A stretch of 64,000 nucleotides of DNA, taken from the NCBI RefSeq assembly GCF_022539505.1, contig NC_061508.1:64799754-64863753 (forward strand), given 5' to 3'. Below are positions 10,445 to 21,699 of this stretch, piece by piece. The notes under the pieces are model-generated. The model was given only the letters and a program-made list of their open reading frames with translations. It was not told the origin of the DNA and did no database searches. This DNA is from Lolium rigidum (Eukaryota; Streptophyta; Magnoliopsida; Poales; Poaceae). A program made the position numbers and the translations under genes. Every line of letters begins with the position of its first letter. Position 1 is the stretch's first letter.

Positions 10445-13046
10445 TGAAAGGACACGGATGTCGCCTAGAGTGGGGGTGAATAGGCGATTTAAAACTTTTA
10501 CGAGATGGGCTTAACAAATGCGGAATAAAACTAGCGTTTACTTTGTCAAGCCCAAAGCCTATATACTATGGTTCACCTATGTGCACCAACAACTTATTCT
10601 AAGCAATGGTTCATCTAAGTGCACCAACAACTTATGCTAAGCAATACAAGCAAGTATGTGATAGCAAGATATATATAACTTCAAGCACGATGGCTATCAC
10701 AAGGTAAAGTGCATAAGTAAAGAGCTCGGGTATAGAGATAACCGAGGCACGCGGGAGACGATGATTTATCCCGGAGTTCACACTCTTGCGAGTGCTAATC
10801 TCCGGTGGAGAGGTGCGGTGGCTTAGTGCTCCCGAACGCCACAAGAGGCTCACCTTGAGGTGTGGTTGCTCGATGCACACCAACGCCACAAAGGCCTCAC
10901 CCCAAGATGCGGTACTCACACCACACACCGAACGCCACGAAGGCGCCTCACCTAAATCTCCGGTGACCCTCGCCACAATGGCCTAGGTCACGGTTCCACT
11001 AAGGGATTTCCTTCGAGGCGGAAACCGGGCCTTACACAAAGCTTGGGGCACGCATCCACAACTTAATTGGAGGCTCCCAAGAAATCGCCACAAAGGCCTC
11101 AAATCCGTCTAGGGTTCCAAGAACCCAAGAGTAACAACTTTCTTGCTTTCACTTCCACGAATCACCGTGGAGAACTCAAACCGATGCACCAAATGCAATG
11201 GCAAGAACACCACAAAGATGCTCAAGTACTTCTCTCTCAAATTCCAACAAAGCTACAAAAGCTATTGGGGGAATAAGAGAGGAAGAACAAATAGGAGGAG
11301 GAACACCAAATTTCTCCAAGATCTAGATCTAGTGGATTCCCCTCACAAAGAGAGGGATTTGATTGGTGAAGATGTAGATCTAGATCTCCTCTATCTATCT
11401 CTCAAATAGATGCAAGATTCATGGGAGGGAGAGGGAGATAGCAAGCTCAAAGAAGGTCAACAATGGAGGCAAAAACGAGCTCAAACGGTTGGGAAACTTT
11501 GGGGAAGAAGACACCCTTAAATAGGGCAAGAGGAATCTGCCCGTTATGCACAAAACTCGCCAAAACAGGAACTTCTGGTCACTTGGGGCGGAACTTCCGC
11601 CCCCCGGAAGTTCCGGCCAACTTCCGGGTGAAGTAGGGCGCCCCCGGAATGCTCCCGGTATGTTTTCTGCGTGCAGATTCGTCATTTCCGGAAGTTCACC
11701 GGAAGTAGGGCGGAAGTTCCGGCCACCGGAACTTCCGGCCAACTTCCGGCCAAAAAACGGCTTCACGAAAACTTGAATAACTTTTGCATCCGGACTCCGA
11801 TTTTGATGATCTTGGGCTCGTTTCAAAGCTAGTAACAAGCTCTACAAGATCATGCAGGGAACCATCATAGTCCAGTAAGGTAGGATAGAAATAAATGATG
11901 AAAGGTTTGACCTATCTAAAAAAGACATGCCGGTAAAACCTCCAACCTCGAAAATGCAACAACTTGAGTTAGGAAACTCGGATTTGGGTGAAACCAATTT
12001 TGTTGTAAAGAAGATGACAAGAGCTACCCCACAAAGAGTGAAAAGCTTAAGAACAAGTGGGGTAGATTTTTCTATGTATTTTAGAGTGAAACCTCTCAAT
12101 ACGAGAAACCGAGAAAAACTCCAATATCGAAAACGCAACAAGTGATTCATGCGGAATCCGTTTTCGATGAACTAGAGCTTGTCATGAGAATAAGCACAAG
12201 CTCTAAAACACCATATGGATAAGATACAAATAACAACCAAGAAAGATGATGCAAGGATGCAAAGGTTTGAGCTCTCCGAAGGATACGATCGAGTTACTCA
12301 CTCGAGAGCCCTCTTGATAGTACGGCAACTAAACTATAAACCGGTCTCCAACTACACTATGAGACCGGTGAGAAAGAAACCCTATCAAGAGCAAACCTTA
12401 TACTTGCGCATTCCACTTGAGCTCGATGATGACGATCTTGACCGCAACAAGATGGAACGCCTTTCTTGCTTGTGCTTGCTTGACGAAGTCTTGTAGATTG
12501 CTCCCCCATAAACCACCATGGGAGAGCTTCTTCTTCGGCGCAACTTCACATATCCATGATCACCATATGGATGGCAAGAGTCAATCAAAGGATCTCTTCA
12601 AGATGGCTCATCTTGAACTAGCACTTCATTTCTCCATGGCAAGCTTCAAGCTTATGATCTCTTCGAGTTGGCTCATCTTGAACTTGCACTTCATTTCTTC
12701 ATTCTTCATCATGTTGATGTCTTGAAGTAACTTGAGGGCTCACTTCATCTTCATCTTCAAGACATACTTGACACTTGATATCCTTCATCAATTTCTTCTT
12801 ATTGCAACCTAATACAAACATGTTGATGTCTTGAAGTAACTTGATGGCTCACTTCATCTTCATCTTCAAGACATACTTGACACTTGATATCCTTCATCAA
12901 ATTCTTCTTATTGCAACCTTGAAGCCAACATATGGTTCAAGAATTGCCTATGGACAACTCCTACAAATATAACTCAATGCAAACATTAGTCCATAGGGAT
13001 TGTCATTAATTACCAAAACCACACATGGGGGCTCCATGCACTTTCA
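10445..13046 (-). repeat. LTR A of tandem Copia (outer 3' LTR)
   Basis: 2,602 bp, TGAAAG...CTTTCA. On the minus strand it holds, in order, a CCGGTCTC...GAGACCGG stem (12340-12369), a cluster of GGAAGTTCCGG palindromes (about 11566-11755), a TATA-like CCCTATTTAAGGG (11515-11527), and near the end a TCGCCTA...TAGGCGA stem with a G/C run. The plus-strand open frames inside are repeated in all three LTRs and look non-coding. Confidence 0.93.
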
Positions 13047-13061
13047 ATCTCCCCCATTTTG
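13047..13061 (-). other. Polypurine tract of tandem Copia, copy 1
   Basis: Minus strand AAAATGGGGGAGAT ends directly at LTR A. The same tract precedes the 3' LTR of the related element at 45691-45705. Confidence 0.8.
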
Positions 13062-16000
13062 GTAATTGATGACAATCTCTTTGAGAGGGTTTATATAAGG
13101 AATTGAAGTAACAAACAAGTTGAATATATAGAGCAAACTCCCCCATAATATATGCATGTGTGAATGATCTTGACTTTCATTGCATATATTGGCATTCAAA
13201 GCCTAGTGGAGTTTCCTCTAACTATTCAACTATGCAAAGCAACAAGATGCAATGCAACAAAGGCACATGCTTAAGCACAAAGCAAAGACATAACCAAATT
13301 CCCTTAAACCCTACAAACTTCTCCCCCATTGGCACCAATTGCCGAAATGGGTGAAAAATTTAGAAGGCCAATATAGTGAGAGTTCCTCCATAGCGTGTGC
13401 ATTTCTCATAATTTGAGTGGAATCAAATGCACGTATCCAATGACGAATATTCGGAAGGAATCACACTATAGAAAGGATCAAAGATTGCAAAATAAAGATA
13501 ACAAAGTCAAGAAGCTTCAACAAATGAAGCAAGCAACCAAATGGACCACAAAGAAGATACCAAAAGAAAGATAGATATTATGATAAGATCAAGAAGATTG
13601 CTCTAAATAATATGAGGAAGCTTCCCAAGGTTTGTGCACAAAACTAGACAATTTGCATTGGAGTATAAAGTGCACAAACATGGAATCATCACTCCCATAA
13701 TATCATTCAAAAACAAAAGATACCAAGTGAATCAAACTCTAATGATCACCACAAAATAGTGCCTTAAATAAAATGAGGAAGCTCCCCAAGGTACATGTAT
13801 AAATTAAAATGTTGCATTTGAATACAATATGCATAACATGGAATCCTCACTCCCTTATTACCATTTAAAACACAAACATTTGCAATAGATCATAGATAGA
13901 AAATTAAGCTTAACACTTGCAACAAACAAATGGTTGAGCAACAAGTAAGAGGCACCATAAAAAAAGGCTCAACCAAGAGGATATGTGAAAGGCATGACAA
14001 AGCATATTATAGGACTATTACAAGGATGAGAAAATAGCATCATCATAGTATTCAATGAATTATATTGCTTAGCATGACCAATCAACATGCAACAAATAAA
14101 TAAGATATCAAATGGAGATGTATCATCTCTTATGTGTATAAGTTTCTCTAAGTGGACAAAATCACTAAGATATTTATCCACAAAGAAACATGCACACACA
14201 AAATAGACACACAAGACATATAGCATGATATCCAAGACGAAGTCATGCAATATACCAATAAGAATTTTTGCTTAATAGCATGGCCAAAGGCTCAATTTTA
14301 TCTTATTGTACATTCATGAACTTCAACCACAAACAACTAAAATACATCACAAATATCAACAAGGGATAGAAGATAGTTGGGATGCATTTGAGAAAGGCAA
14401 CAAGTATCACAAACGAGGATACCAAAAGAAATAACTAAATTTGCACTTTCATCTATATTGCACACGTGAGAGCCTTGAGGAATTGATATGCAATAAAATT
14501 GCTAGATAGGCATAGTTGGGATGGATGAATCATGAGCATGATTTAAAATACTTCCCAACAAATGCACTCATCTCAAATTACTCACATTCACAATAAAGAG
14601 GTTTCAACTTTTTCAAGAAGCACAATATTTGCAAATCAAGAGATTCATGCCAAGATGCAACCATAAGGTTGGATACAAGAAAAGTATGCATGAGAAGATA
14701 CTTGTTACCAAAATAGCATTGGTGTGGATGTAGTAGATATGTGTTCGTTGACCATCCTAGCTTTCCTCAAGTTACCATTGAGTCACCACTTCTTTCCAAG
14801 AGTGAGACAAGCATGCAATGCATATCCATTGTACCTAACACAAAGGTAAGTACAAAATGGTCCCCAAACTAATTGGGTCCGAAGTAGTTAGACACACTAC
14901 AACATATAGGACAAACTCCACAATTCTATGTGCATATAGATATGAAATTGAATTTCATGCACATCTTAGCCAAATTAGGATTTGATGGAGTTTACCCTAT
15001 ATATTGGATCAAAGAAAGTAACACATGCTATAAGATATACATATATTAAATATGCATGCACAATACTTTCAAGAACCAAAGGAAGATACAATTTGGACAA
15101 TAAATCAAGAGACAATGGTTGCCCAAATTATATCAAAGAATCAAATCAACACAAGATTGACTCCAAAGACTTATCTCATTATAAGAAGCTAATTAAGCCT
15201 AAGCACAAAGGAATGAGATAACCAACTCCCAAGAGAGCAAGGTTCCACCAAATAAACCAAACCCTCGACACTTCTTATGATGGCACAAAGTACCAAAAAG
15301 AAAAATTTATATCTCCCAAAACCAAATTTTTGATAATGATCAAGAGATGTTAAGCATTCTAACAAATATATAAGAGCTCCCCCAAGATTAGTGCATTATC
15401 TAGGATTTTTCATATGAATACAAAATGCACAAAACTAGGATCATCACGCTACCTATATCTACTAAAATGCTAAGAAAGTTTGAATAGACAACTTAGATCC
15501 ATAAGTTGCAAGGAAGACACATGGGAGTCAAAGCACAACAAATTCATGGCAATAAATAAGGCAATTTAAACACAAGAGCCAATGTAGATATGATCAATAA
15601 ATATCTACCTCATAATTGATTACCAATTGTCCTAGGACAAGAGGTATTAGGAAATATTTCCCGGTGGTAGTTTGTAAGTATACATAAGATCATATTTACA
15701 ACGAACAAAGCATATGGTAAAAGATAAGAGTTAACCATCATGCAAAGAAAGTTTCTTGATAGCTTCATTTAGTCATACCAACATGCAAGGCAATTAATAG
15801 TATTCATACCAACATGCAAAGCAATTAATAGTATTCATACCAACATGCAAAGCAATTAATAGTATGACTTGAAGCACATGGTTTTCCAAAAATGTATTGA
15901 GGGACACGTTGTGAAAAACCATGCCAAGAAAAACTTTCACAAATAAGATCCACAAAGATATTAGCAATGAAGCTATTTAAGCAAATTGGAGCTTGTTTGA

Positions 16001-16678
16001 GCAAACATGCCACATAGGAGAGAGATAATTTACGATATCAATTCTATGTGACACAACCTCAAATGTTCACATTTTCTAGGCTTGTAATATGCACAAAGCT
16101 TATTACTCCCCCATAATGTGATAAGGAATTTATTTTCACAAGAGGCAAATAAGATCAAACTAGAGATATTAATGGACAATAGAATTTGAATTTCTCATGA
16201 ATATGACATACCACATAGAGACTAGATAATCTTGCAATATCAATTCTAAGTGATATTCCTCATGTACACACATTGTTAGGATCATGAAATTCCCAAAGGA
16301 ATATCACTTCCCCAAAATGGGATAGTCCATTAATTGCTCATAAGAGCCATATAAGATACAACAAGATGCAAAGAGGCTCCAACACAAACACAAATACATG
16401 GTGTGCAACCCAACATGCATAGACTTGATTTCTCAAGAAAAGCAAGTAGGAAGCACAACATATACAAACACATGTTAGGAACAAAACTAACACATGCAAA
16501 GGGGCGAGTAACTTTCAATATAAATGAGTTGAGCACATGTTACCGCAAGGAGGAACATTGAATATATGATAGAAGCAAGATAACCAAGACTTGGCTTGAG
16601 ATAATATAAATGATGAAGATCCCTTAATTCTTCATGATGTAGCCAAGTCTCCAATGCCCTCCAAAAAGCACCTATTGA
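13062..16678 (-). other. Non-coding internal region, copy 1
   Basis: 3.6 kb between gag and PPT with no protease, integrase or reverse transcriptase and no long open frame. It contains several extra PPT-like tracts (minus strand ATTATGGGGGAGT at 13137-13149 and 16105-16117, others at 13321, 15374 and 16307). It also has a module of about 90 bp, starting GAAGCT(T/C)CCCAAGG on the plus strand, near 13618, 13778 and, more diverged, 15374. Confidence 0.7.
15774..15865. repeat. 31-bp tandem repeat, three units
   Basis: Three head-to-tail units starting CATACCAACATGCAA at 15774, 15805 and 15836; the first differs at one base (AAGG for AAAG). The same array, also with three units, is in internal copy 2 at 24429. 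Confidence 0.9.
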
Positions 16679-19048
16679 TCAAGTTTTGGATTGTTGGTCC
16701 CCAACTAAGTTGGGTCCTAAGAGGTTAGTCACAATAGGCTTGGCAACCCAAATGGTTCTTTTCTTGACACCACTTTGAGCACCAACAAATTTGGCAAACA
16801 CATTGCCACCCTCATCCTTACGAAGAGAATAAACATCATCAATGGTGATAGAGTTGGATGAGGTACCAATAGTGCAAAAGGAGGAGATGTGGCCCTTCTC
16901 ACGGCATATGTAGCAAGTTCTTTTCTTCTCCTTCTTCTCACTAGATTTCTCCACAATGGGAGCATTGGCTTGAATCTTCTTGGGAAGTGGCATTTCTTCA
17001 ACTTGAGGTTGAATATGAGTTTGAGCTTGAGGCCGCTTCCCTTTTTTCTTCTCCTTCAAAGGGCAAGATCTAACATGATGCCCTTCAATTTTGCACTTGA
17101 AGCAAACAATCTTGGCCGGGTCTTTGACTTGTAATTGGCCCTTCTTAATCTTGTTGTTCTTGGACTTGTTCTTGTTGTTGGAGTTGAATCCAAGTCCACT
17201 CTTGTCATTGGGGGATTGTTGCACACTTAACATCTTGTCAAGTTTGCATTTCCCTTCATGACCCTTTACCAAGTCGTTCTTCAAAGAAGAGACTTGGGCC
17301 TTGAGCTCTTTGATTTCCTCTACATGGTTAGTAACAACACAAGTACTAGAGGAAGTAGAACCTTCATTGTTAGAGCAACAAGGCAAGGAAGATAATTCAT
17401 CACAAGATTTAGCAATATTATGAGTGGATGAATTACTAGGACTAGCACATGGCAATATAACATTTTGAGTAGTAGTGCTAGTACCCACATGAGGCTCACA
17501 AGGTGTTGCCTTAGATATTATAGCCTCATGAGCTAACTTTAGCCTATCATGAGAGGCTAGAAGATCCTCATAGGAGCTAGAAAGCTTTCCATGATTTTCT
17601 TCCAATTTCCCATAATTGCTAGTTAGCAATTTAAGTTGAGCCCTTAGCTCAACATTCTCCTTCAAGATAGATGCTTCACAAGAAGTAGAGTTAGTAGCAC
17701 ACGCATCATTATTAATAGCAATGGGAGAAAGCAATTTGTCATGCTCTTTTAGATAAGAAGCTTTAAGTTGCTCATGCGACTCGGTGAGTTTGGTGAGCGC
17801 ACTCTCAATAACCCTTGAGCCCTTTTTGAGTTGCTCAAAATCCTCAAGGAGTTTAGCATTAACAAACACAAGCTTATCATTTTTTAGCTTTAGTTCATTT
17901 GCCACCTCAAGAGCTCTATCATGGTTTTCCTTTTCTCTAGACAATTCTAGAGCAAAGGTTTCCTCAAGAGCTTCCTTGGTGGTTTGTTCTTCTTCAAGTT
18001 CATCCTTTAGAGATGCCACATCATTGGCGTACTCACGTTCAAGAGCACCCTTTTTATCAATGGTGTTCTCATGCATCCAAATAAGTTTTTGGCTCTCAAT
18101 AGCGGTAGTCAAGATTTCAAAGAAGTGAGAGCAAGCAATTTTATCTTTGCAAATAACCTTGAATACACTCTTACCCTTATCGCGTAGAGAGACAACCCAA
18201 TCCTCTTCTTCATAAACATCCTCATCCTTATCACCACGAGAAGTATGAGGTTCCATGGTAGGAGATACCGTGGAACCCTTGGCCATAAGGCACATATGAG
18301 AACCGTGAGATAAAGATGAGGAGTTACTTGAGGCTCCTTTCAAGATCTTGTCTTGACCAATAGAATCTTTGGTTTCCTCTACAATGTTAGTCACACAACA
18401 ACTAGAGGAAATAGAAGCATTTTTATCATGGCCACAAGACAAAGCAAGCATATCATCATTAGATTTATTCAAGCAACTTACACATGATATGCAAGGACTA
18501 TCAACACAAGCATGTAAATCATTTCTAGTGCTAGATGTGTTTAAGTCCAAAGATGAACCATTGCAATGAGATATAGATGAAGGATCATCAATAGTAAGCT
18601 CAATACCGACATTGCAATTTCCATCACCACTCACCATATCATTACTTTGTGTCTTGCCACACATTGGTGAAGTGGATGAAGATGAGAACTCATCACGGCC
18701 GGAAGTGGAAGCAATACAATCATCCTTAATACTATTGGACACATCATATTTGTCTTGAATCTTTGTCCATAACTCATGAGCGCTCCCAAAAGGCATGATT
18801 GACGAAGTAACTACATTGCTCACAACAATGGAAAACACATGAGAAGCAAGAGCATCGAGGCAAGAGTTTTTCTCCTCCTCAAGAGATAAATTTTGAGGAT
18901 CCTTAGGAGAAGAAAAACCCATGCCAAGAAATCGCTCCATGTCCGGGGACATACCCCGTAAGATTTTAAGCACATAAATTTTCCATAGATCATAATTTGT
19001 GCCATCAAATATAAACAAGTTATTGTGCGCTAATCCCCTAACCGACAT
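16679..19048 (-). CDS. gag: Copia-type Gag, copy 1 (intact, no pol)
   Basis: 789 codons from the Met at 19046-19048, 53 bases past the LTR; a longer frame to 19174 runs into LTR B and is not used. N-terminal Copia gag signature FDGTNYDLWK at residues 14-23 and LWTKIQDKYD at about 93-102 (UBN2/DUF4219 style). The middle is Ser/Cys-rich, then an acidic heptad-rich coiled coil of roughly residues 340-470. Two CCHC knuckles follow: CFKCKIEGHHVRSC at 649-662 and CYICREKGHISSFC at 712-725. The expected role is RNA binding and particle assembly. No protease or polymerase follows, so the element is non-autonomous. This is the only unbroken copy in the tandem. Confidence 0.85.
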   Translation of the reverse strand: MSVRGLAHNNLFIFDGTNYDLWKIYVLKILRGMSPDMERFLGMGFSSPKDPQNLSLEEEKNSCLDALASHVFSIVVSNVVTSSIMPFGSAHELWTKIQDKYDVSNSIKDDCIASTSGRDEFSSSSTSPMCGKTQSNDMVSGDGNCNVGIELTIDDPSSISHCNGSSLDLNTSSTRNDLHACVDSPCISCVSCLNKSNDDMLALSCGHDKNASISSSCCVTNIVEETKDSIGQDKILKGASSNSSSLSHGSHMCLMAKGSTVSPTMEPHTSRGDKDEDVYEEEDWVVSLRDKGKSVFKVICKDKIACSHFFEILTTAIESQKLIWMHENTIDKKGALEREYANDVASLKDELEEEQTTKEALEETFALELSREKENHDRALEVANELKLKNDKLVFVNAKLLEDFEQLKKGSRVIESALTKLTESHEQLKASYLKEHDKLLSPIAINNDACATNSTSCEASILKENVELRAQLKLLTSNYGKLEENHGKLSSSYEDLLASHDRLKLAHEAIISKATPCEPHVGTSTTTQNVILPCASPSNSSTHNIAKSCDELSSLPCCSNNEGSTSSSTCVVTNHVEEIKELKAQVSSLKNDLVKGHEGKCKLDKMLSVQQSPNDKSGLGFNSNNKNKSKNNKIKKGQLQVKDPAKIVCFKCKIEGHHVRSCPLKEKKKGKRPQAQTHIQPQVEEMPLPKKIQANAPIVEKSSEKKEKKRTCYICREKGHISSFCTIGTSSNSITIDDVYSLRKDEGGNVFAKFVGAQSGVKKRTIWVAKPIVTNLLGPNLVGDQQSKT

Positions 19049-19087
19049 CTTTACTCTCAAGGCGGTGAAGCCTAAGAATGAGAGACC

Positions 19088-19099
19088 TTGCTCGATACC
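19088..19099 (-). other. Primer-binding site, copy 1
   Basis: Minus strand TTGGTATCGAGC just inside LTR B, resembling the initiator-tRNA-Met site TGGTATCAGAGC with a base or two missing. Confidence 0.75.
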
Positions 19100-19100
19100 A

Positions 19101-21699
19101 ATTGAAAGGACACGGATGTCGCCTAGAGGGGGGTGAATAGGCGATTTAAAACTTTTACGAGATGGGCTTAACAAATGCGGAATAAAACTAGCGTTTACTT
19201 TGTCAAGCCCAAAGCCTATATACTATGGTTCACCTATGTGCACCAACAACTTATTCTAAGCAATGGTTCATCTAAGTGCACCAACAACTTATGCTAAGCA
19301 ATACAAGCAAGTATGTGATAGCAAGATATATATAACTTCAAGCACGATGGCTATCACAAGGTAAAGTGCATAAGTAAAGAGCTCGGTATAGAGATAACCG
19401 AGGCACGCGGGAGACGATGATTTATCCCGGAGTTCACACTCTTGCGAGTGCTAATCTCCGTTGGAGAGGTGCGGTGGCTTAGTGCTCCCGAACGCCACAA
19501 GAGGCTCACCTTGAGGTGTGGTTGCTCGATGCACACCAACGCCACAAAGGCCTCACCCCAAGATGCGGTACTCACACCACACACCGAACGCCACGAAGGC
19601 GCCTCACCTAAATCTCCGGTGACCCTCGCCACAAAGGCCTAGGTCACGGTTCCACTAAGGGATTTCCTTCGAGGCGGAAACCGGGCCTTACACAAAGCTT
19701 GGGGCACGCATCCACAACTTAATTGGAGGCTCCCAAGAAATCGCCACAAAGGCCTCAAATCCGTCTAGGGTTCCAAGAACCCAAGAGTAACAACTTTCTT
19801 GCTTTCACTTCCACGAATCACCGTGGAGAACTCAAACCGATGCACCAAATGCAATGGCAAGAACACCACAAAGATGCTCAAGTACTTCTCTCTCAAATTC
19901 CAACAAAGCTACAAAAGCTATTGGGGGAATAAGAGAGGAAGAACAAATAGGAGGAGGAACACCAAATTTCTCCAAGATCTAGATCTAGTGGATTCCCCTC
20001 ACAAAGAGAGGGATTTGATTGGTGAAGATGTAGATCTAGATCTCCTCTATCTATCTCTCAAATAGATGCAAGATTCATGGGAGGGAGAGGGAGATAGCAA
20101 GCTCAAAGAAGGTCAACAATGGAGGCAAAAACGAGCTCAAACGGTTGGGAAACTTTGGGGAAGAAGACCCCTTAAATAGGGCAAGAGAAATCTGCCCGTT
20201 ATGCACAAAACTCGTCAAAACCGGAACTTCCGGTCACTTGGGGCGGAACTTCCGCCCCCCGGAAGTTCCGGCCAACTTCCGGGTGAAGTAGGGCGCCCCG
20301 GAATGCTCCCGGTATGTTTTCTGCGTGCAGATTCGTCATTTCCGGAAGTTCAGCGGAAGTAGGGCGGAAGTTCCGGCCACCGGAACTTCTGGCCAACTTC
20401 CGGCCAAAAAACGGCTTCACGAAAACTTGAATAACTTTTGCATTCGGACTCCGATTTTGATGATCTTGGGCTCGTTTCAAAGCTAGTAACAAGCTCTACG
20501 AGATCATGCAGGGAACCATCATAGTCCAGTAAGGTAGGATAGAAATAAATGATGAAAGGTTTGACCTATGTAAAAAACACATGTCGGTAAAACCTCCAAC
20601 CTCGAAAATGCAACAACTTGAGTTAGGAAACTCGGATTTGGGTGAAACCAATTTTGTTGTAAAGAAGATGACAAGAGCTACCCCACAAAGAGTGAAAAGC
20701 TTAAGAACAAGTGGGGTAGATTTTTCTATGTATTTTAGAGTGAAACCTCTCAATACGAGAAACCGAGAAAACTCCAATATCGAAAACGCAACAAGTGATT
20801 CATGCGGAATCCGTTTTCGATGAACTAGAGCTTGTCATGAGAATAAGCACAAGCTCTAAAACACCATATGGATAAGATACAAATAACAACCAAGAAAGAT
20901 GATGCAAGGATGCAAAGGTTTGAGCTCTCCGAAGGATACGATCGAGTTACTCACTCGAGAGCCCTCTTGATAGTACGGCAACTAAACTATAAACCGGTCT
21001 CCAACTACACTATGAGACCGGTGAGAAAGAAACCCTATCAAGAGCAAACCTTATACTTGCGCATTCCACTTGAGCTCGATGATGACGATCTTGACCGCAA
21101 CAAGATGGAACGCCTTTCTTGCTTGTGCTTGCTTGACGAAGTCTTGTAGATTGCTCCCCCATAAACCACCATGGGAGAGCTTCTTCTTCGGCGCAACTTC
21201 ACATATCCATGATCACCATATGGATGGCAAGAGTCAATCAAAGGATCTCTTCAAGATGGCTCATCTTGAACTAGCACTTCATTTCTCCATGGCAAGCTTC
21301 AAGCTTATGATCTCTTCGAGTTGGCTCATCTTGAACTTGCACTTCATTTCTTCATTCTTCATCATGTTGATGTCTTGAAGTAACTTGAGGGCTCATTTCA
21401 TCTTCATCTTCAAGACATACTTGACACTTGATATCCTTCATCAATTTCTTCTTATTGCAACCTAATACAAACATGTTGATGTCTTGAAGTAACTTGATGG
21501 CTCACTTCATCTTCATCTTCAAGACATACTTGACACTTGATATCCTTCATCAAATTCTTCTTATTGCAACCTTGAAGCCAACATATGGTTCAAGAATTGC
21601 CTATGGACAACTCCTACAAATATAACTCAATGCAAACATTAGTCCATAGGGATTGTCATTAATTACCAAAACCACACATGGGGGCTCCATGCACTTTCA
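19101..21699 (-). repeat. LTR B of tandem Copia (middle LTR)
   Basis: 2,599 bp. It serves as 5' LTR for copy 1 and 3' LTR for copy 2. It has the same internal motifs as LTR A; the palindrome cluster is at about 20221-20410. It shares CACCTATGTG near its start with LTR A, where LTR C has CATCTATGTG. Confidence 0.93.

Noticed and set aside
10632..10976. 114-residue minus frame in the LTRs (also 19354 and 36100)
   Set aside because: Low-complexity LTR sequence whose length changes between copies; no family resemblance.
12215..12496. 93-residue plus-strand frame repeated unchanged in all three LTRs (also 20868 and 48129)
   Set aside because: The LTRs are young copies, so identity carries no evidence of selection. 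The frame is antisense to the element and overlaps the conserved palindrome region.
15774..15865. CRISPR-like array (three 31-bp units)
   Set aside because: Units are directly adjacent with no unique spacers, inside a plant retrotransposon; it is a simple tandem repeat.
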